Of a stretch of DNA of 60,875 nucleotides, positions 1 to 11,092 are shown in pieces. Below the pieces are notes generated by a model. That model did no database searches. It had not been told where the DNA came from and saw only the letters and a program-made list of their open reading frames with translations. This DNA is from Photobacterium lucens (lineage in GTDB: Bacteria; Pseudomonadota; Gammaproteobacteria; Enterobacterales; Vibrionaceae), in NCBI RefSeq assembly GCF_009873615.1, contig NZ_SSMG01000170.1, positions 1 through 60,875 on the forward strand, given 5' to 3'. Made by a program: the position numbers and the translations under genes. Within the stretch, counting starts at the first letter, position 1. Each line of letters begins with the position of its first letter.

Positions 1-2360
1 GTTCTATAACTATACATGAGAACTTTAATAATATATCTAACGGCTCTATTATCAAGGCATTAATATATTCTGAAAACTTAATTGATTTAAGTAATGATGG
101 TACTGTTATTTATGGTTCAGTTACAGCAAATAGAGTAACTTTAGCCAATAAATCTAAGATAGTAGGTGAAAGTGAATGTTTTAATCCTAAACCGGATAAT
201 TACATATTAGAAATCGAACCTGAAACGGCATTCTCTTTAACTTGTGATTATTTGCCTGTGACGTTCCGTGTCAAAAAAGAAGATGGAGCATTGGCAGATA
301 CTTATTCTGGCAGCGTGTCTGTAACAACCAATATTACAGAGGTAGGAAAAGCCTCATGGTTTCCGACCGATAGTGACACGCCATATAAAGATGTCTCGGA
401 AGAGACTAGCGTTAATATCGTTAATGGTATTGGTCAGCTGCGATTAAAAAGCCATGGTTACATCGGCAATATTGCGGTCACTGGGAAATTAGATAATTCA
501 CCTTCAACTAATACAGTCAATGGTAGTTATACCTTTGTGCCGTTTAAATTTGGTTTTGAACCAAGCCCGGTGAAAGTGATTGCGGGTAAGCCTACAGCGG
601 TAAAAATAAAAGCATTAGCTTGTGAGAACGATGAAGCGACAGTTGCAACAGGTTACAACGGAAATAAACGATTAAGTATTTCGAGTGCTTTTTTACAACC
701 GTCAACGAAAGGCAATGGCGACGTAGCGTTAAAAGCCAGCAGTGATTGGCAAACCGAGCAAGAAACGTTTGCTTTCCTAAATGGGGGTGCTGAATTTTCA
801 TTACGGTATCCCGATGTTGGTATTGTTGATTTAAAACTTGCTGATCCTAACTGCTCAGTATCTAACGGTTGCGATATTTTACCGTTAGATACGTTACCGA
901 AAAGTTTTGCTGATTGGACACAATTAGAAGGCTCTGTTGAAGTGCGTGCTCGTCCGTGGACATTTGCGGTATGTCCGGGCAAGCAAAGTGATGGCACATC
1001 ATCATCAGGTGTTGGTTTTGTCGCAGCTGGCGATCCGTTTAAAGTGACGGTGAAACCGCTTGTTTGGCAAGTGGATGGCTCGGAGACCACATCTATACAG
1101 ACAACGGATCAGTTGTGCTCGGCACAAACAACACAAAATTTCTTTAAATCAGATGCACCTATTGCAGATGTCGAGCTATCTATTCCGAATACGGTATCAG
1201 TAACACCAGTTGATGGTAAGCCTGGTGTGCTGCAAGGGACGGTACAACAAAGTCATACCGATGAACTGGTGTTTAGCGATTTGTCGTGGAGTGAAGTGGG
1301 TAGTGTTCGCTTACAAGCTGATGCTAAAGCGTCATATTTAGACATGACGATTAACCAAGGCTATCGCCATCTTGGACGTTTTTATCCAAAGTATTTAGAG
1401 ATCCAACCTAATCGTTTTACCTACCCTGACGGGCATAATGAGTTTGCTTATCTCAGTCAGCCATTTAATGCTGATCTGATGATCAAAGCGAAAAATGCAT
1501 TGGGTGAGCAGGTCGAGAACTACAATGATTTTACTTTGGATTTCCAAGCCGAAGTTGCTTTGATGGCTTATGAATCTCCATCATTAAATAGCTTAAATGA
1601 TCGTTTCTCGTATCATCATATTACAAGTTCAACAGACCACAGCTTTAAAGGGCGCTGGAATAGTGGCATTGAACAGGTGTGGTTATTAAAACGAAAACCT
1701 GTGATAGCAAGTCCATTAACTACTGTTGAAGATGGGCCTTGGGATGAATCGAATAGTCGTTGGGGCGGGTATATATCTTCGTATCATGATCCTATTTCTA
1801 TCCGCAATACCACAACCGATGTTACCGATGAAGTTGATAGTAAACAGGTTGCCCCTTTTGAGACAGCACCTCATTTACATTATGGACGTATGGTATTGAG
1901 TGATGCGATTAGCCCATTTGATAAACCTGTCACTATTCCGCTTAATATTGAACACTGGAATGGGACAGAGTTTGTCACACATGATGCTGATAGCGGCTCT
2001 AAATATAACAGTAACTATTTCTGTAAGGTGGCGTTACATCCTGCTGATGCGAGTAATACATCGATATTAACATTGGGTAATACTGGCACAGTTATGGTGG
2101 GCGAAACTGATCAAATTGAAGCGCACCCTCATCTTTCTCCGCCTGATAAATATAAAAAACAACAAACCCGTTTTTGGTTACGTATAGCCGATGATGCTCC
2201 AGTTGATATAGGTTGTAGTCAAAACAATAAAGAATACCAACCTTGGCTCACTTACAATTGGCGAGAGTTAGGGGATGAGGATCCATCTGCAGTGGTCACT
2301 TTTGGCGTATATCGGGGCAGTGATCGCATCGTTTATCGAGGTGAAAAAGGGTTAAATTAA
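1..2360 (+). CDS. mshQ: MSHA pilus biogenesis protein MshQ, 3' part (partial)
   Basis: The frame is open from base 3 to the stop at 2360, so this is the C-terminal part (about 785 residues) of a gene that begins outside the window. The first in-window stretch has the short repetitive pattern (VIYGSVTANRVTLANKSKI) seen in large surface proteins of this type. The rest is a long beta-rich, cysteine-containing region resembling the MshQ C-terminal domain. In vibrios mshQ closes the mannose-sensitive haemagglutinin type IV pilus operon and sits directly before mreB, as here. The first 250 bases are clearly more AT-rich than the neighbouring genes. No good start codon is needed inside the window; a TTG at 252 is not a real start. 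The identity rests on position and resemblance. Confidence 0.75.
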   Translation, partial: SITIHENFNNISNGSIIKALIYSENLIDLSNDGTVIYGSVTANRVTLANKSKIVGESECFNPKPDNYILEIEPETAFSLTCDYLPVTFRVKKEDGALADTYSGSVSVTTNITEVGKASWFPTDSDTPYKDVSEETSVNIVNGIGQLRLKSHGYIGNIAVTGKLDNSPSTNTVNGSYTFVPFKFGFEPSPVKVIAGKPTAVKIKALACENDEATVATGYNGNKRLSISSAFLQPSTKGNGDVALKASSDWQTEQETFAFLNGGAEFSLRYPDVGIVDLKLADPNCSVSNGCDILPLDTLPKSFADWTQLEGSVEVRARPWTFAVCPGKQSDGTSSSGVGFVAAGDPFKVTVKPLVWQVDGSETTSIQTTDQLCSAQTTQNFFKSDAPIADVELSIPNTVSVTPVDGKPGVLQGTVQQSHTDELVFSDLSWSEVGSVRLQADAKASYLDMTINQGYRHLGRFYPKYLEIQPNRFTYPDGHNEFAYLSQPFNADLMIKAKNALGEQVENYNDFTLDFQAEVALMAYESPSLNSLNDRFSYHHITSSTDHSFKGRWNSGIEQVWLLKRKPVIASPLTTVEDGPWDESNSRWGGYISSYHDPISIRNTTTDVTDEVDSKQVAPFETAPHLHYGRMVLSDAISPFDKPVTIPLNIEHWNGTEFVTHDADSGSKYNSNYFCKVALHPADASNTSILTLGNTGTVMVGETDQIEAHPHLSPPDKYKKQQTRFWLRIADDAPVDIGCSQNNKEYQPWLTYNWRELGDEDPSAVVTFGVYRGSDRIVYRGEKGLN

Positions 2361-2477
2361 GCCTTAGTGCAAATAAATTGCAAATCTGTGGCAGGTTTGA
2401 CAATCCTTGCCTTGTTTCAGTGTCTAGCGCTTGGTACATTTAGTGCAATTTAACGAATTTTGAGCTTTCAGGATTAG

Positions 2478-3530
<1,053 letters not shown>

Positions 3531-3570
3531 TGCCTGCGTTAGTATTCTATAAAACAGGTCATAGTGTTAG

Positions 3571-4548
3571 ATGAAACCTATATTTGGCAGAGGCCCATCT
3601 CTGCAATTACGCCTGTTTCTTGCCATATTACTATCGGCTAGCTTAATGCTAGCCGATAGTCGTCTTGATGCTTTTGCCAATGTTCGTTATTTCCTGAACT
3701 CAGCAATCGCTCCGCTTCAATATGCTGCTAATTTACCTCGTGAATTATTGGATGGCCTGAATGGGCAAATGAGTTCACACAAGCAATTATTGGCTGAAAA
3801 CAAAGCGTTGAAGCGTGATTTGCTGATGATGAAAAGTAATGTGCTATTGCTTGATCAATTACAGCAAGAAAATCAGCGTTTAAGAAATTTATTAGGTTCA
3901 CCATTTGTACGCGGTGAACGTAAGATGATCGCAGAAGTCATGGCTGTTGATTCTGATCCTTATAGTCATCAAGTGATGATTGATAAAGGACGTGTCGATG
4001 GGGTTTATGAAGGCCAGCCAGTTATCAATGATAAAGGTATTGTTGGTCAGGTATCTTATGTTGGTGCCCATAATAGCCGTGTATTGCTATTGATAGATCC
4101 TACTCATGCGATCCCTGTACAAGTGGTGCGTAATGACATCCGTGTTATTGCAACAGGTACAGGTAAAAGTGATGAAATTCAGTTAGAGCATGTGCCTAGT
4201 AGTACCGATATTCGTGTAGGTGATCTACTGGTGAGTTCAGGCTTAGGTGGTCGTTATCCTGAAGGGTATCCGGTTGCTCGCGTCACCGAGTTCTCGTTTG
4301 ATAATAAGCGCCCATTTGCCCAAATTATGGCAAAGCCAACGGTGCAATTTGACCGTTTACGTTACTTATTATTAGTGTGGCCAACATCTCGTGAGAAAAT
4401 GGCAGAAACGCCAGCGGCTGAAGCTTCAGCAGTATCAAGTGCGACATCAACGTTAGCACCTGCAACAGAGCCTAAACCCGCAACCACAGGTACTACAGCG
4501 CCTGCTGAGCAGAAAAAGCCAACCAATGAGGTGACTGATGTCAACTAG
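3571..4548 (+). CDS. mreC: Rod shape-determining protein MreC
   Basis: MreC is a bitopic inner-membrane protein whose periplasmic part links MreB to PBP2/RodA. The sequence shows a cytoplasmic start, one transmembrane helix (about residues 13-29), a coiled coil (about 65-105, rich in L, Q and E) and the beta-domain core with INDKGIVGQV and SSGLGGRYPEGYPVA. A low-complexity tail of Ala, Thr and Pro (about 270-320) is typical of gammaproteobacterial MreC. It starts 40 bases after mreB and overlaps mreD by 11 bases. Codons for the membrane helix contain a perfect 13-bp inverted repeat (3630-3660), which is reported separately. Confidence 0.97.
   Translation: MKPIFGRGPSLQLRLFLAILLSASLMLADSRLDAFANVRYFLNSAIAPLQYAANLPRELLDGLNGQMSSHKQLLAENKALKRDLLMMKSNVLLLDQLQQENQRLRNLLGSPFVRGERKMIAEVMAVDSDPYSHQVMIDKGRVDGVYEGQPVINDKGIVGQVSYVGAHNSRVLLLIDPTHAIPVQVVRNDIRVIATGTGKSDEIQLEHVPSSTDIRVGDLLVSSGLGGRYPEGYPVARVTEFSFDNKRPFAQIMAKPTVQFDRLRYLLLVWPTSREKMAETPAAEASAVSSATSTLAPATEPKPATTGTTAPAEQKKPTNEVTDVN
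3630..3660 (+). repeat. Perfect 13-bp inverted repeat inside mreC
   Basis: Bases 3630-3642 (ACTATCGGCTAGC) and 3648-3660 are exact reverse complements separated by a 5-base loop (TTAAT). The element covers mreC codons 20-30 and lies about 60 bases into the gene. No T-run follows, so it is not a standard rho-independent terminator. The structure is read directly from the sequence; any role is unknown. Confidence 0.8.
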
Positions 4549-5026
4549 CCAAGCACATGGCCGAATTTGGATTTGGCTTTCTTTTGTTTTTGCTCTGGTA
4601 CTGCAAGCAGCACCGTGGCCGGGGGAGTTGGAGCCGTTCCGTCCATCATGGGTATTGCTGATCACCTGTTATTGGGTATTGGCACTACCGCATCGTGTAA
4701 ACGTAGGTACGGCACTGATCATTGGTCTGTTGTGGGATCTGATTTTAGGTTCCACCCTCGGTGTGCGAGGCTTAATGATGTCGGTGATTGCGTACATTGT
4801 TGCTCTTAACTTTAGAGTGTTACGTAATCTTTCATTAGGCCAGCAGGCGATTGTTTTTGCCTTACTCTCATTAGCTGGTAAGTTAATTGAGTTTTGGGCT
4901 GAATATTTAGTATCAAATGTGAGCTTTGAGCCACAGCAACTATGGGCGGTATTATTAAACTTTATCTTATGGCCTTGGTTGTTCCTATTACTTCGACGAA
5001 TACGTCGTAAGTTCTCGATTCGTTAG
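4538..5026 (+). CDS. mreD: Rod shape-determining protein MreD
   Basis: MreD is a small polytopic inner-membrane partner of MreC in the elongasome. The 162-residue product has about five hydrophobic segments. It keeps family signatures such as WLSFVFALVLQ, PHRVNVGTALIIGLLWDLI and LGVRGLMMS, and a basic C-terminus (RRIRRKFSIR). Length equals the E. coli protein. The start codon lies inside the end of mreC (11-base overlap), which suggests translational coupling. A strong hairpin follows 7 bases after the stop. Confidence 0.96.
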   Translation: MSTSQAHGRIWIWLSFVFALVLQAAPWPGELEPFRPSWVLLITCYWVLALPHRVNVGTALIIGLLWDLILGSTLGVRGLMMSVIAYIVALNFRVLRNLSLGQQAIVFALLSLAGKLIEFWAEYLVSNVSFEPQQLWAVLLNFILWPWLFLLLRRIRRKFSIR

Positions 5027-5033
5027 TAATATG

Positions 5034-5071
5034 AAATAAGGGGAAGCCAATTTGGTATTCCCCTTATTTAT
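5034..5071 (+). terminator. Terminator after mreBCD
   Basis: AAATAAGGGGAA (5034-5045) pairs perfectly with 5058-5069, and the loop contains a second small stem (CCAA/TTGG). The downstream T-tract is weak and interrupted (TTATTTATAATT). It probably ends or attenuates mreBCD transcription before maf. Confidence 0.7.
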
Positions 5072-5115
5072 AATTAAATGTATTTAAAGTATAAATAACA
5101 GATTAGAGGTGTAAC

Positions 5116-5688
5116 ATGTCTGCAATTCAATTATATCTTGCTTCAGGTTCGCCTCGTCGAATGGAATTATTAGCTCAACTGGGTTACCACTTTGAACGTG
5201 TTGTGGTGGATGTGGAAGAGTGTCACCAGCAAGGTGAAAGTCCTGAGGCATACGTTCAGCGTTTATCACGAGATAAAGCGCGAGCAGGAGTTCAAGCAGC
5301 AGCACAAGATTTACCCGTATTAGGATCGGATACAATTGTTGTTGCAGATCAGCAAATATTGGAAAAACCAGTCGATTTTCAGGATGCAGAGCGTATGCTG
5401 AAACTGTTGTCAGGTCGTCAGCATCAAGTGATGACAGCAGTAACCGTTGCAACGAAAACACGTGTAGAAACCAAGCTAGTCATCACCCAAGTGTGGTTCA
5501 AGACTTTGTCAGATAACGAAATCAAAAAATATTGGCAGAGTGGTGAACCGCAGGATAAAGCGGGAAGCTATGGCATTCAGGGCTTAGGTGGCAAATTCGT
5601 TGAACGTATTGATGGCAGTTTTTATGCGGTGATGGGGTTACCTTTAGTGGAAACCGACATCCTGCTACAAGATTTTTTAAAGTTATAA
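5116..5688 (+). CDS. maf: Maf-family nucleotide pyrophosphatase (dTTP/UTP type)
   Basis: Maf/HAM1 proteins hydrolyse nucleoside triphosphates to the monophosphate and pyrophosphate. This one resembles the YhdE branch, which acts on dTTP, UTP and modified pyrimidine nucleotides. Visible motifs are the P-loop-like SGSPRR (residues 10-15), the metal and catalytic region LGSDTIV (Asp72), the EKP element, and DKAGSYGIQGLGGKFVERIDGS near the C-terminus. At 190 residues it is slightly shorter than E. coli YhdE. AGAGGTG lies at the right distance before the ATG. It forms a unit with rng 12 bases downstream. Confidence 0.95.
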   Translation: MSAIQLYLASGSPRRMELLAQLGYHFERVVVDVEECHQQGESPEAYVQRLSRDKARAGVQAAAQDLPVLGSDTIVVADQQILEKPVDFQDAERMLKLLSGRQHQVMTAVTVATKTRVETKLVITQVWFKTLSDNEIKKYWQSGEPQDKAGSYGIQGLGGKFVERIDGSFYAVMGLPLVETDILLQDFLKL

Positions 5689-5700
5689 ATAGAGGCAACC

Positions 5701-7170
5701 ATGAGCACTGAGCTGCTGATCAATGTGACGCCGAGTGAAACCCGTGTCGCAATGATTGAACATGGCGTACTGCAAGAGATCCACATTGAACGTGAATCGA
5801 AACGCGGTATCGTCGGAAATATTTACAAAGGGCGTGTAAGCCGAGTATTACCTGGTATGCAGGCTGCTTTTGTCGATATTGGATTAGAGAAAGCGGCATT
5901 TTTACATGCGTCTGATATCGTTCCTCATACTGAATGTGTGGCTGAAAATGAGAAAAAACAGTTTCAGGTTCGCGATATTTCAGAGCTAGTACGCCAAGGA
6001 CAAGACATTGTCGTGCAAGTGGTTAAAGATCCATTGGGTACCAAAGGGGCACGTTTAACCACTGATATTACTTTGCCATCGCGTTATTTAGTTTTCATGC
6101 CGGGCGCAAGCCATGTTGGTGTTTCTCAGCGTATTGAAAGTGAAAAAGAGCGAGATCGCCTGAAAAAAGCCGTAATGAAACATTGCGACGATTTGGGTGG
6201 CTTTATTATTCGTACTGCAGCTGAAGGGGCGAATACTGATGAAGTGGCGCAAGATGCGGCATTTTTGAAGCACTTATGGCGTAAAGTGTTAGAGCGTCGT
6301 GCGAAATATAAACCACGTTCAATGCTATACGGTGAGCTAGGTTTAGCGCAGCGTATTTTACGTGATTTTGTCGGCACAGAAATTGACAACATCAAAGTGG
6401 ATTCACGCTTATCGTTTGAAAAGCTAAAAGAATTTACTGATGAGTTTGTGCCTGAAGTTACCGAAAATATTGAATATTATTCAGGTGAACAGCCGATCTT
6501 TGATCTTTATGATACCGAGTCTGAAATTCAGCGCTCGCTAGATCGTAAAGTTGAGATGAAATCCGGTGGCTATTTGATCATTGATCAAACCGAAGCCATG
6601 ACCACCATTGATATCAATACAGGTGCTTTTGTCGGTCGTCGTAATTTAGATGAAACAATCTTCAATACCAACATTGAGGCGACCAAAGCGATTGCTCGTC
6701 AGCTACGCTTACGTAATTTAGGCGGCATTATCATTATCGACTTTATCGATATGGTGTCCGATGAGCATCAGCGTCGAGTGCTGCAAGCCCTTGAGCAAGC
6801 GCTATCGTATGATCGCGTAAAGACCAATATCAATGGTTTCACTCAGCTTGGTTTGGTTGAGATGACCCGTAAGCGTACTCGTGAAAGCATTGAGCATGTG
6901 TTATGTGGCACTTGTCCTGCTTGTGATGGACGTGGCACGGTGAAAACGGTCGAAAGCGTTTGTTATGAAATCCTACGTGAAATTACCCGAGTCAATCGTG
7001 CTTACGACGCCGATCGGTTCATTGTCTATGTGTCATCTGCTGTGGGTGATGCATTAACGGGTGATGAGTCCCATGCATTGGCTGAGTTGGAAGTGTTTAT
7101 TGGTAAGCAAGTGAAGATCAAGCCAGAGCCACTATACAATCAAGAGCAGTTTGATGTGGTTATGATGTAA
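5701..7170 (+). CDS. rng: Ribonuclease G
   Basis: RNase G is the endoribonuclease that matures the 5' end of 16S rRNA and cleaves some mRNAs at AU-rich single-stranded sites. The order is an S1 domain (about 35-125), a 5' sensor and RNase H-like region, then the DNase I-like catalytic domain with metal-binding Asp304 (TIDINTG) and Asp347 (IIDFIDM). The zinc-link CPAC follows at 405-408. Length (489) and catalytic numbering equal E. coli RNase G. It lacks the long C-terminal scaffold of RNase E, which supports rng over rne. It lies between maf and yhdP. Confidence 0.97.
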   Translation: MSTELLINVTPSETRVAMIEHGVLQEIHIERESKRGIVGNIYKGRVSRVLPGMQAAFVDIGLEKAAFLHASDIVPHTECVAENEKKQFQVRDISELVRQGQDIVVQVVKDPLGTKGARLTTDITLPSRYLVFMPGASHVGVSQRIESEKERDRLKKAVMKHCDDLGGFIIRTAAEGANTDEVAQDAAFLKHLWRKVLERRAKYKPRSMLYGELGLAQRILRDFVGTEIDNIKVDSRLSFEKLKEFTDEFVPEVTENIEYYSGEQPIFDLYDTESEIQRSLDRKVEMKSGGYLIIDQTEAMTTIDINTGAFVGRRNLDETIFNTNIEATKAIARQLRLRNLGGIIIIDFIDMVSDEHQRRVLQALEQALSYDRVKTNINGFTQLGLVEMTRKRTRESIEHVLCGTCPACDGRGTVKTVESVCYEILREITRVNRAYDADRFIVYVSSAVGDALTGDESHALAELEVFIGKQVKIKPEPLYNQEQFDVVMM

Positions 7171-7192
7171 TGGGCGCGATGGGGAGCAGTAA

Positions 7193-10100
7193 GTGAATCG
7201 CATACTCGTAAAACTCTTACGGGGTATATTGTGGTTTGTGGTCATTGGCGCGGTAACACTGGCGGTTTTGATCAGCGCAATACGCTTGTTGCTTCCCCAT
7301 ATTGATAATTATCGTCAGCCACTTACGCAGTGGCTGTCACAGCAAACACATACACAGATATCAGCATCGCATATTGAGGGGCATTGGCGTCCAGCCGGTC
7401 CTGAAATCACCTTAACTCAGCTTTCTGTTGCTGAACATGCTGATAATAAGCCTTTGGTTGAAGTAGGACGCTCAGAGATTTACTTTGATTTTTGGCGCTC
7501 TGTTCTGACCTTTCGACCTGTTTTTAAAACGGTGCAAATTGCGCAGTTTGATTTTGATGTCACTCAACTACCAGACAGCCCCTCTGCAACCTCTTCTTCA
7601 GATGTATCCCTTAGCAAGCGTTTAGAGCAACTTTTCTTTACTCGCATTGATGATGTGATCTTAAAAGATGCCACGATCACTGTTCCTTCTCCGTCTGGCA
7701 AGTTAGTCCAACTTGCGATCAAGCAACTGAATTGGCGTAACGATGATGGTCGTCATTTAGCCCAAGGGACTATCGGGGTTGTTAATAGTCAGTTGGGGAA
7801 AATTGAAGTACGTCTAGATATAACGGAAGACGGCGGTTTACCTAGCTTGAGTGGCATTGTGTATCTAAAAGGCCAAGATATTTCAGTGACGCCTTGGCTA
7901 AATAAAAAGTTCGCTGGTGTGGCGGATATTACCGATAGCAGCATTGGCTTGCAGGCATGGCTAACGTTAGATCACGGTAAGATTCAGTCAGCCACGCTGC
8001 AATTGGCTAATAGTCATATCGATTGGGCAACGAATAAGAAACCACATCAAATAGTGATTCATGATGGCGTTGTCACATTACAGCCAGAGTATAATAATGC
8101 GCAGCAACAAGTATGGCGAGTTGATACCGAGCAATTTGATCTTGCGACGGATGATATTGCTTGGCCTCAATTTGATATTGCAGCGCAATTTGCTTTAGAT
8201 AAAAAGCTGCAATTAACGGATTGGAAAGCGACGTTAACCAATATTGAGTTAGAACGCTTATTGCCATTAATCTCATTTCTGCCAAAAACCAGTAGTGCGA
8301 CAGAAGCAATTAAGCAATTACAACCGACAGGGTTAGTCACAAATATTCGTGTTGCTGGTGGCACTAAACAAGCGCCACATTTTTCGTTTAATGTTGATGA
8401 TTTAGCTTTTAAGCAATGGCAGTTATTGCCAGGGATCAATAAATTAAATGCGCATGTTGTCGGTGATACGACAAAAGGGACTGTAGCTTTGCGAGTGGAT
8501 GATGATGCGCTGCCGTATGGCACTGTGTTTCCGAAACCGCTTAATATTCATAAAGCAGATATCCATGCCAACTGGTATCACGATGAAAACACCACCACAT
8601 TGTGGAGCGATAAACTGAATGTCGTGACTCCTGATCTCCAAGCAAAAGGTCAATTTAGACTCGATTTTTATACCAATGCGCCGACATGGTTAGCCTTTTA
8701 TGGTGAAGTATCAATAAAAGATGCTGGACAAACATGGCGTTATTTACCTCGTCCTGCACTGGGTAATAAGTTAACTCATTATTTAGCAACAGCGATTAAA
8801 GGCGGCACAGTTAAAGATGCCAAATTACTGTGGTTCGGACCGCTTAATACCTTCCCATACCCGAAGCATGACGGCATTTTTAAAGTGGATGTGCCGCTGA
8901 AAAAGGCAAAATTTCAATTTGATCCTCAATGGCCATTACTGACTGATTTAGATCTGGATTTAGGGTTTAAAAATGATCGGATGACGATCAATGCCAGCCA
9001 TGTCAAAACCATGTCTGCGATAGGTTCGAATGTCATCGGTGATGCGAAATTAGCAGAAGATGGACACTTAAATCTAGCCCTTGATATTGCTGCACAGGGT
9101 AAAGATGTCACTGATTATATGCTAGCAACACCATTAGCTGATTCAGTGGGAAGTGCGTTACAAACGGTTGCGGTTGATGGGCCGGTTAGCGCCAAATTAA
9201 ACCTCGATATTCCATTTGATGGTAGCGATGTCGATGCGAAAGGCGAGGTTTTCTTTGACAATAATCGTATTGATTTAGCAACGCCACCACTGACAGTGGA
9301 GCATACGAAAGGCAGCTTATCCTTTGATAACGCAAAAATTGAAGCTAAAGGGTTAACTGGAAAATTATTGCAGCAGCCCATTACCCTAGGTTTTACAGGC
9401 AATAGCGTAGCCAGTGATAATTATCGAGTGAATGTTGGTATTGCTGGCGATTGGCAAGTGGCTGATTTAAAACCTTATATGCCGATGCAATTATCTCACT
9501 ATTTATCTGGAACCAGTGCTTGGAATACCGCAGTACAAGTTGATTTAAACGGTGATAATTTTACTTATAAGGTGAAAAGCGTATTGCCGCTTGCACATAT
9601 CAAGAGTGATTTACCTTATCCATTGCATCATCAACCTAAGCTTAATCAGTCACAGTTTATGACGGTAAATGTAGACGGTGATGCTCAAGGGCTTAATGGG
9701 CTATTACAGTTACCGGATGCGGCTTACCAAGCGCATATTAATCTTATTAATGGTACCCCTCAGCTTGCCAGCAGTGATTTGATGATAGGGAAAAAAGATC
9801 TGAAGTCAGCATTAGGGATCGGTCATGTGGTGAGTGTTGATACCAACACTTTTGATATTGATCCTTGGATTACACTGGCGAGTACATGGCAGCAATCAAG
9901 TGCAAATAACACGTCTGTTAGTCATGATTTTACTTGGCCGATCCCGAATAAGATCACGGCAAAGGTGAAGCAGTTAACACTGGGTGGTTTAGTGTGGAAC
10001 GATGTGGATTTAGTTGCTCGCCATGGTCATCAGTGGTCTTTGAAAGTGGATAGTCGCCAAGCAGCGGGTTATATCACTTGGGATATGAAAGGGGCGGTGA

Positions 10101-11092
10101 ATGCGATTTTCAAACGCTTACATATCAATGTTCCGCAATGGGATAAGCAATCAGACGCTTCTGCTACAGCGACGGTAACGACAGGCGAGCCGAGTAAAAT
10201 AGAGCAAACAAAGCGATTATCATCACCAATGGTTACAGATGCTGATCGTCATATTATGGCTTCGATCCCAGCCATTGATCTGACGGTTTCTGATGCGTGG
10301 TTACAAGGTTATCGATTAGGGCAAGTGAGCGCAGCCATTACCAAATCACCGAATGCATTAACACTGAAAAAACTATCAGTCAGTGCTGGTAATATCAGTT
10401 TAGACGCCAATGGTCGTTGGGCTTTTAAAGATGATCGAAACCATACCGATCTCGATTTTACGATAAAAGGTAAAAACAGCTCTGATCTGCTTCATCGTTT
10501 TGGTATTGAAGGTGGTGTGCAAAATGCATCATTTAATACTCAGGTGTCATCATCGTGGTTAGGCTCGCCTTGGGCGATGGAGCGACGCACGCTAAATGGC
10601 AAAGTGACCACTGATATTGGTAAAGGGCTTGTGAGTGGCGCATTTGGTGCTGGACGATTATTGGGGTTGTTTAGTCTAGATTCGATTATTCGTAAGATGC
10701 AGCTCGATTTCTCAGGCGTGTTTGATAATGGCTTAGCGTTTAACTATATCCAAGGGGCGGGTGTGATCAAGCAAGGTATTTTCCATAGTGACAATATCAA
10801 AATGCAGGCACTGGCAGGAGATATGTATATTAAAGGTAAGGTCAATTTGATTAATGAAACGGTGGATGCCAATGTGAAATTTATCCCCGATTTCACCTCA
10901 GGTTTACCGGTATTAACGGCCTTTGCGGTTGCACCACAAACAGCCTTGTATGTGTTTGCGATTTCAACGGTGTTATCCCCTGTTTTAGATGTGATCACCC
11001 AAGTGAATTACCAAGTGACAGGGCCGATTGATGCACCAAAAGTGCTTGAGCGTTCACGATTATCCGGTGAATATTCAGTACCAGAAGAATAG
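7193..11092 (+). CDS. yhdP: AsmA-like envelope lipid transport protein YhdP
   Basis: This 1299-residue protein has one N-terminal membrane anchor (about residues 12-32) followed by a very long periplasmic beta-rich region. It ends in the AsmA-like C-terminal portion (LNGKVTTDIGKGLVSGAFGAGRLLGLFSLDSI and the FIPDFTSGLPVLTAFAVAP area). In E. coli, YhdP with TamB and YdbH forms bridge-like proteins needed to move phospholipids to the outer membrane. The start is GTG, supported by GGGGAG seven bases upstream; no better ATG exists nearby. It sits 22 bases after rng, as in related genomes. Confidence 0.93.
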   Translation: MNRILVKLLRGILWFVVIGAVTLAVLISAIRLLLPHIDNYRQPLTQWLSQQTHTQISASHIEGHWRPAGPEITLTQLSVAEHADNKPLVEVGRSEIYFDFWRSVLTFRPVFKTVQIAQFDFDVTQLPDSPSATSSSDVSLSKRLEQLFFTRIDDVILKDATITVPSPSGKLVQLAIKQLNWRNDDGRHLAQGTIGVVNSQLGKIEVRLDITEDGGLPSLSGIVYLKGQDISVTPWLNKKFAGVADITDSSIGLQAWLTLDHGKIQSATLQLANSHIDWATNKKPHQIVIHDGVVTLQPEYNNAQQQVWRVDTEQFDLATDDIAWPQFDIAAQFALDKKLQLTDWKATLTNIELERLLPLISFLPKTSSATEAIKQLQPTGLVTNIRVAGGTKQAPHFSFNVDDLAFKQWQLLPGINKLNAHVVGDTTKGTVALRVDDDALPYGTVFPKPLNIHKADIHANWYHDENTTTLWSDKLNVVTPDLQAKGQFRLDFYTNAPTWLAFYGEVSIKDAGQTWRYLPRPALGNKLTHYLATAIKGGTVKDAKLLWFGPLNTFPYPKHDGIFKVDVPLKKAKFQFDPQWPLLTDLDLDLGFKNDRMTINASHVKTMSAIGSNVIGDAKLAEDGHLNLALDIAAQGKDVTDYMLATPLADSVGSALQTVAVDGPVSAKLNLDIPFDGSDVDAKGEVFFDNNRIDLATPPLTVEHTKGSLSFDNAKIEAKGLTGKLLQQPITLGFTGNSVASDNYRVNVGIAGDWQVADLKPYMPMQLSHYLSGTSAWNTAVQVDLNGDNFTYKVKSVLPLAHIKSDLPYPLHHQPKLNQSQFMTVNVDGDAQGLNGLLQLPDAAYQAHINLINGTPQLASSDLMIGKKDLKSALGIGHVVSVDTNTFDIDPWITLASTWQQSSANNTSVSHDFTWPIPNKITAKVKQLTLGGLVWNDVDLVARHGHQWSLKVDSRQAAGYITWDMKGAVNAIFKRLHINVPQWDKQSDASATATVTTGEPSKIEQTKRLSSPMVTDADRHIMASIPAIDLTVSDAWLQGYRLGQVSAAITKSPNALTLKKLSVSAGNISLDANGRWAFKDDRNHTDLDFTIKGKNSSDLLHRFGIEGGVQNASFNTQVSSSWLGSPWAMERRTLNGKVTTDIGKGLVSGAFGAGRLLGLFSLDSIIRKMQLDFSGVFDNGLAFNYIQGAGVIKQGIFHSDNIKMQALAGDMYIKGKVNLINETVDANVKFIPDFTSGLPVLTAFAVAPQTALYVFAISTVLSPVLDVITQVNYQVTGPIDAPKVLERSRLSGEYSVPEE

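Noticed and set aside
653-1090. 145-codon minus-strand ORF opposite mshQ
   Set aside because: It lies fully inside a clear coding frame on the other strand, has no ribosome site or recognisable domain, and fits a mirror artefact.
5084-5461. 125-codon minus-strand ORF opposite maf
   Set aside because: It is antisense to a conserved gene and would run into the mreD terminator region; no support for translation.
6906-6921. Sigma-54-like promoter (TGGCAC, five bases, CTGCT) inside rng
   Set aside because: These bases encode the conserved zinc-link cysteines of RNase G, so the match is explained by protein constraint, and no gene nearby would use it.
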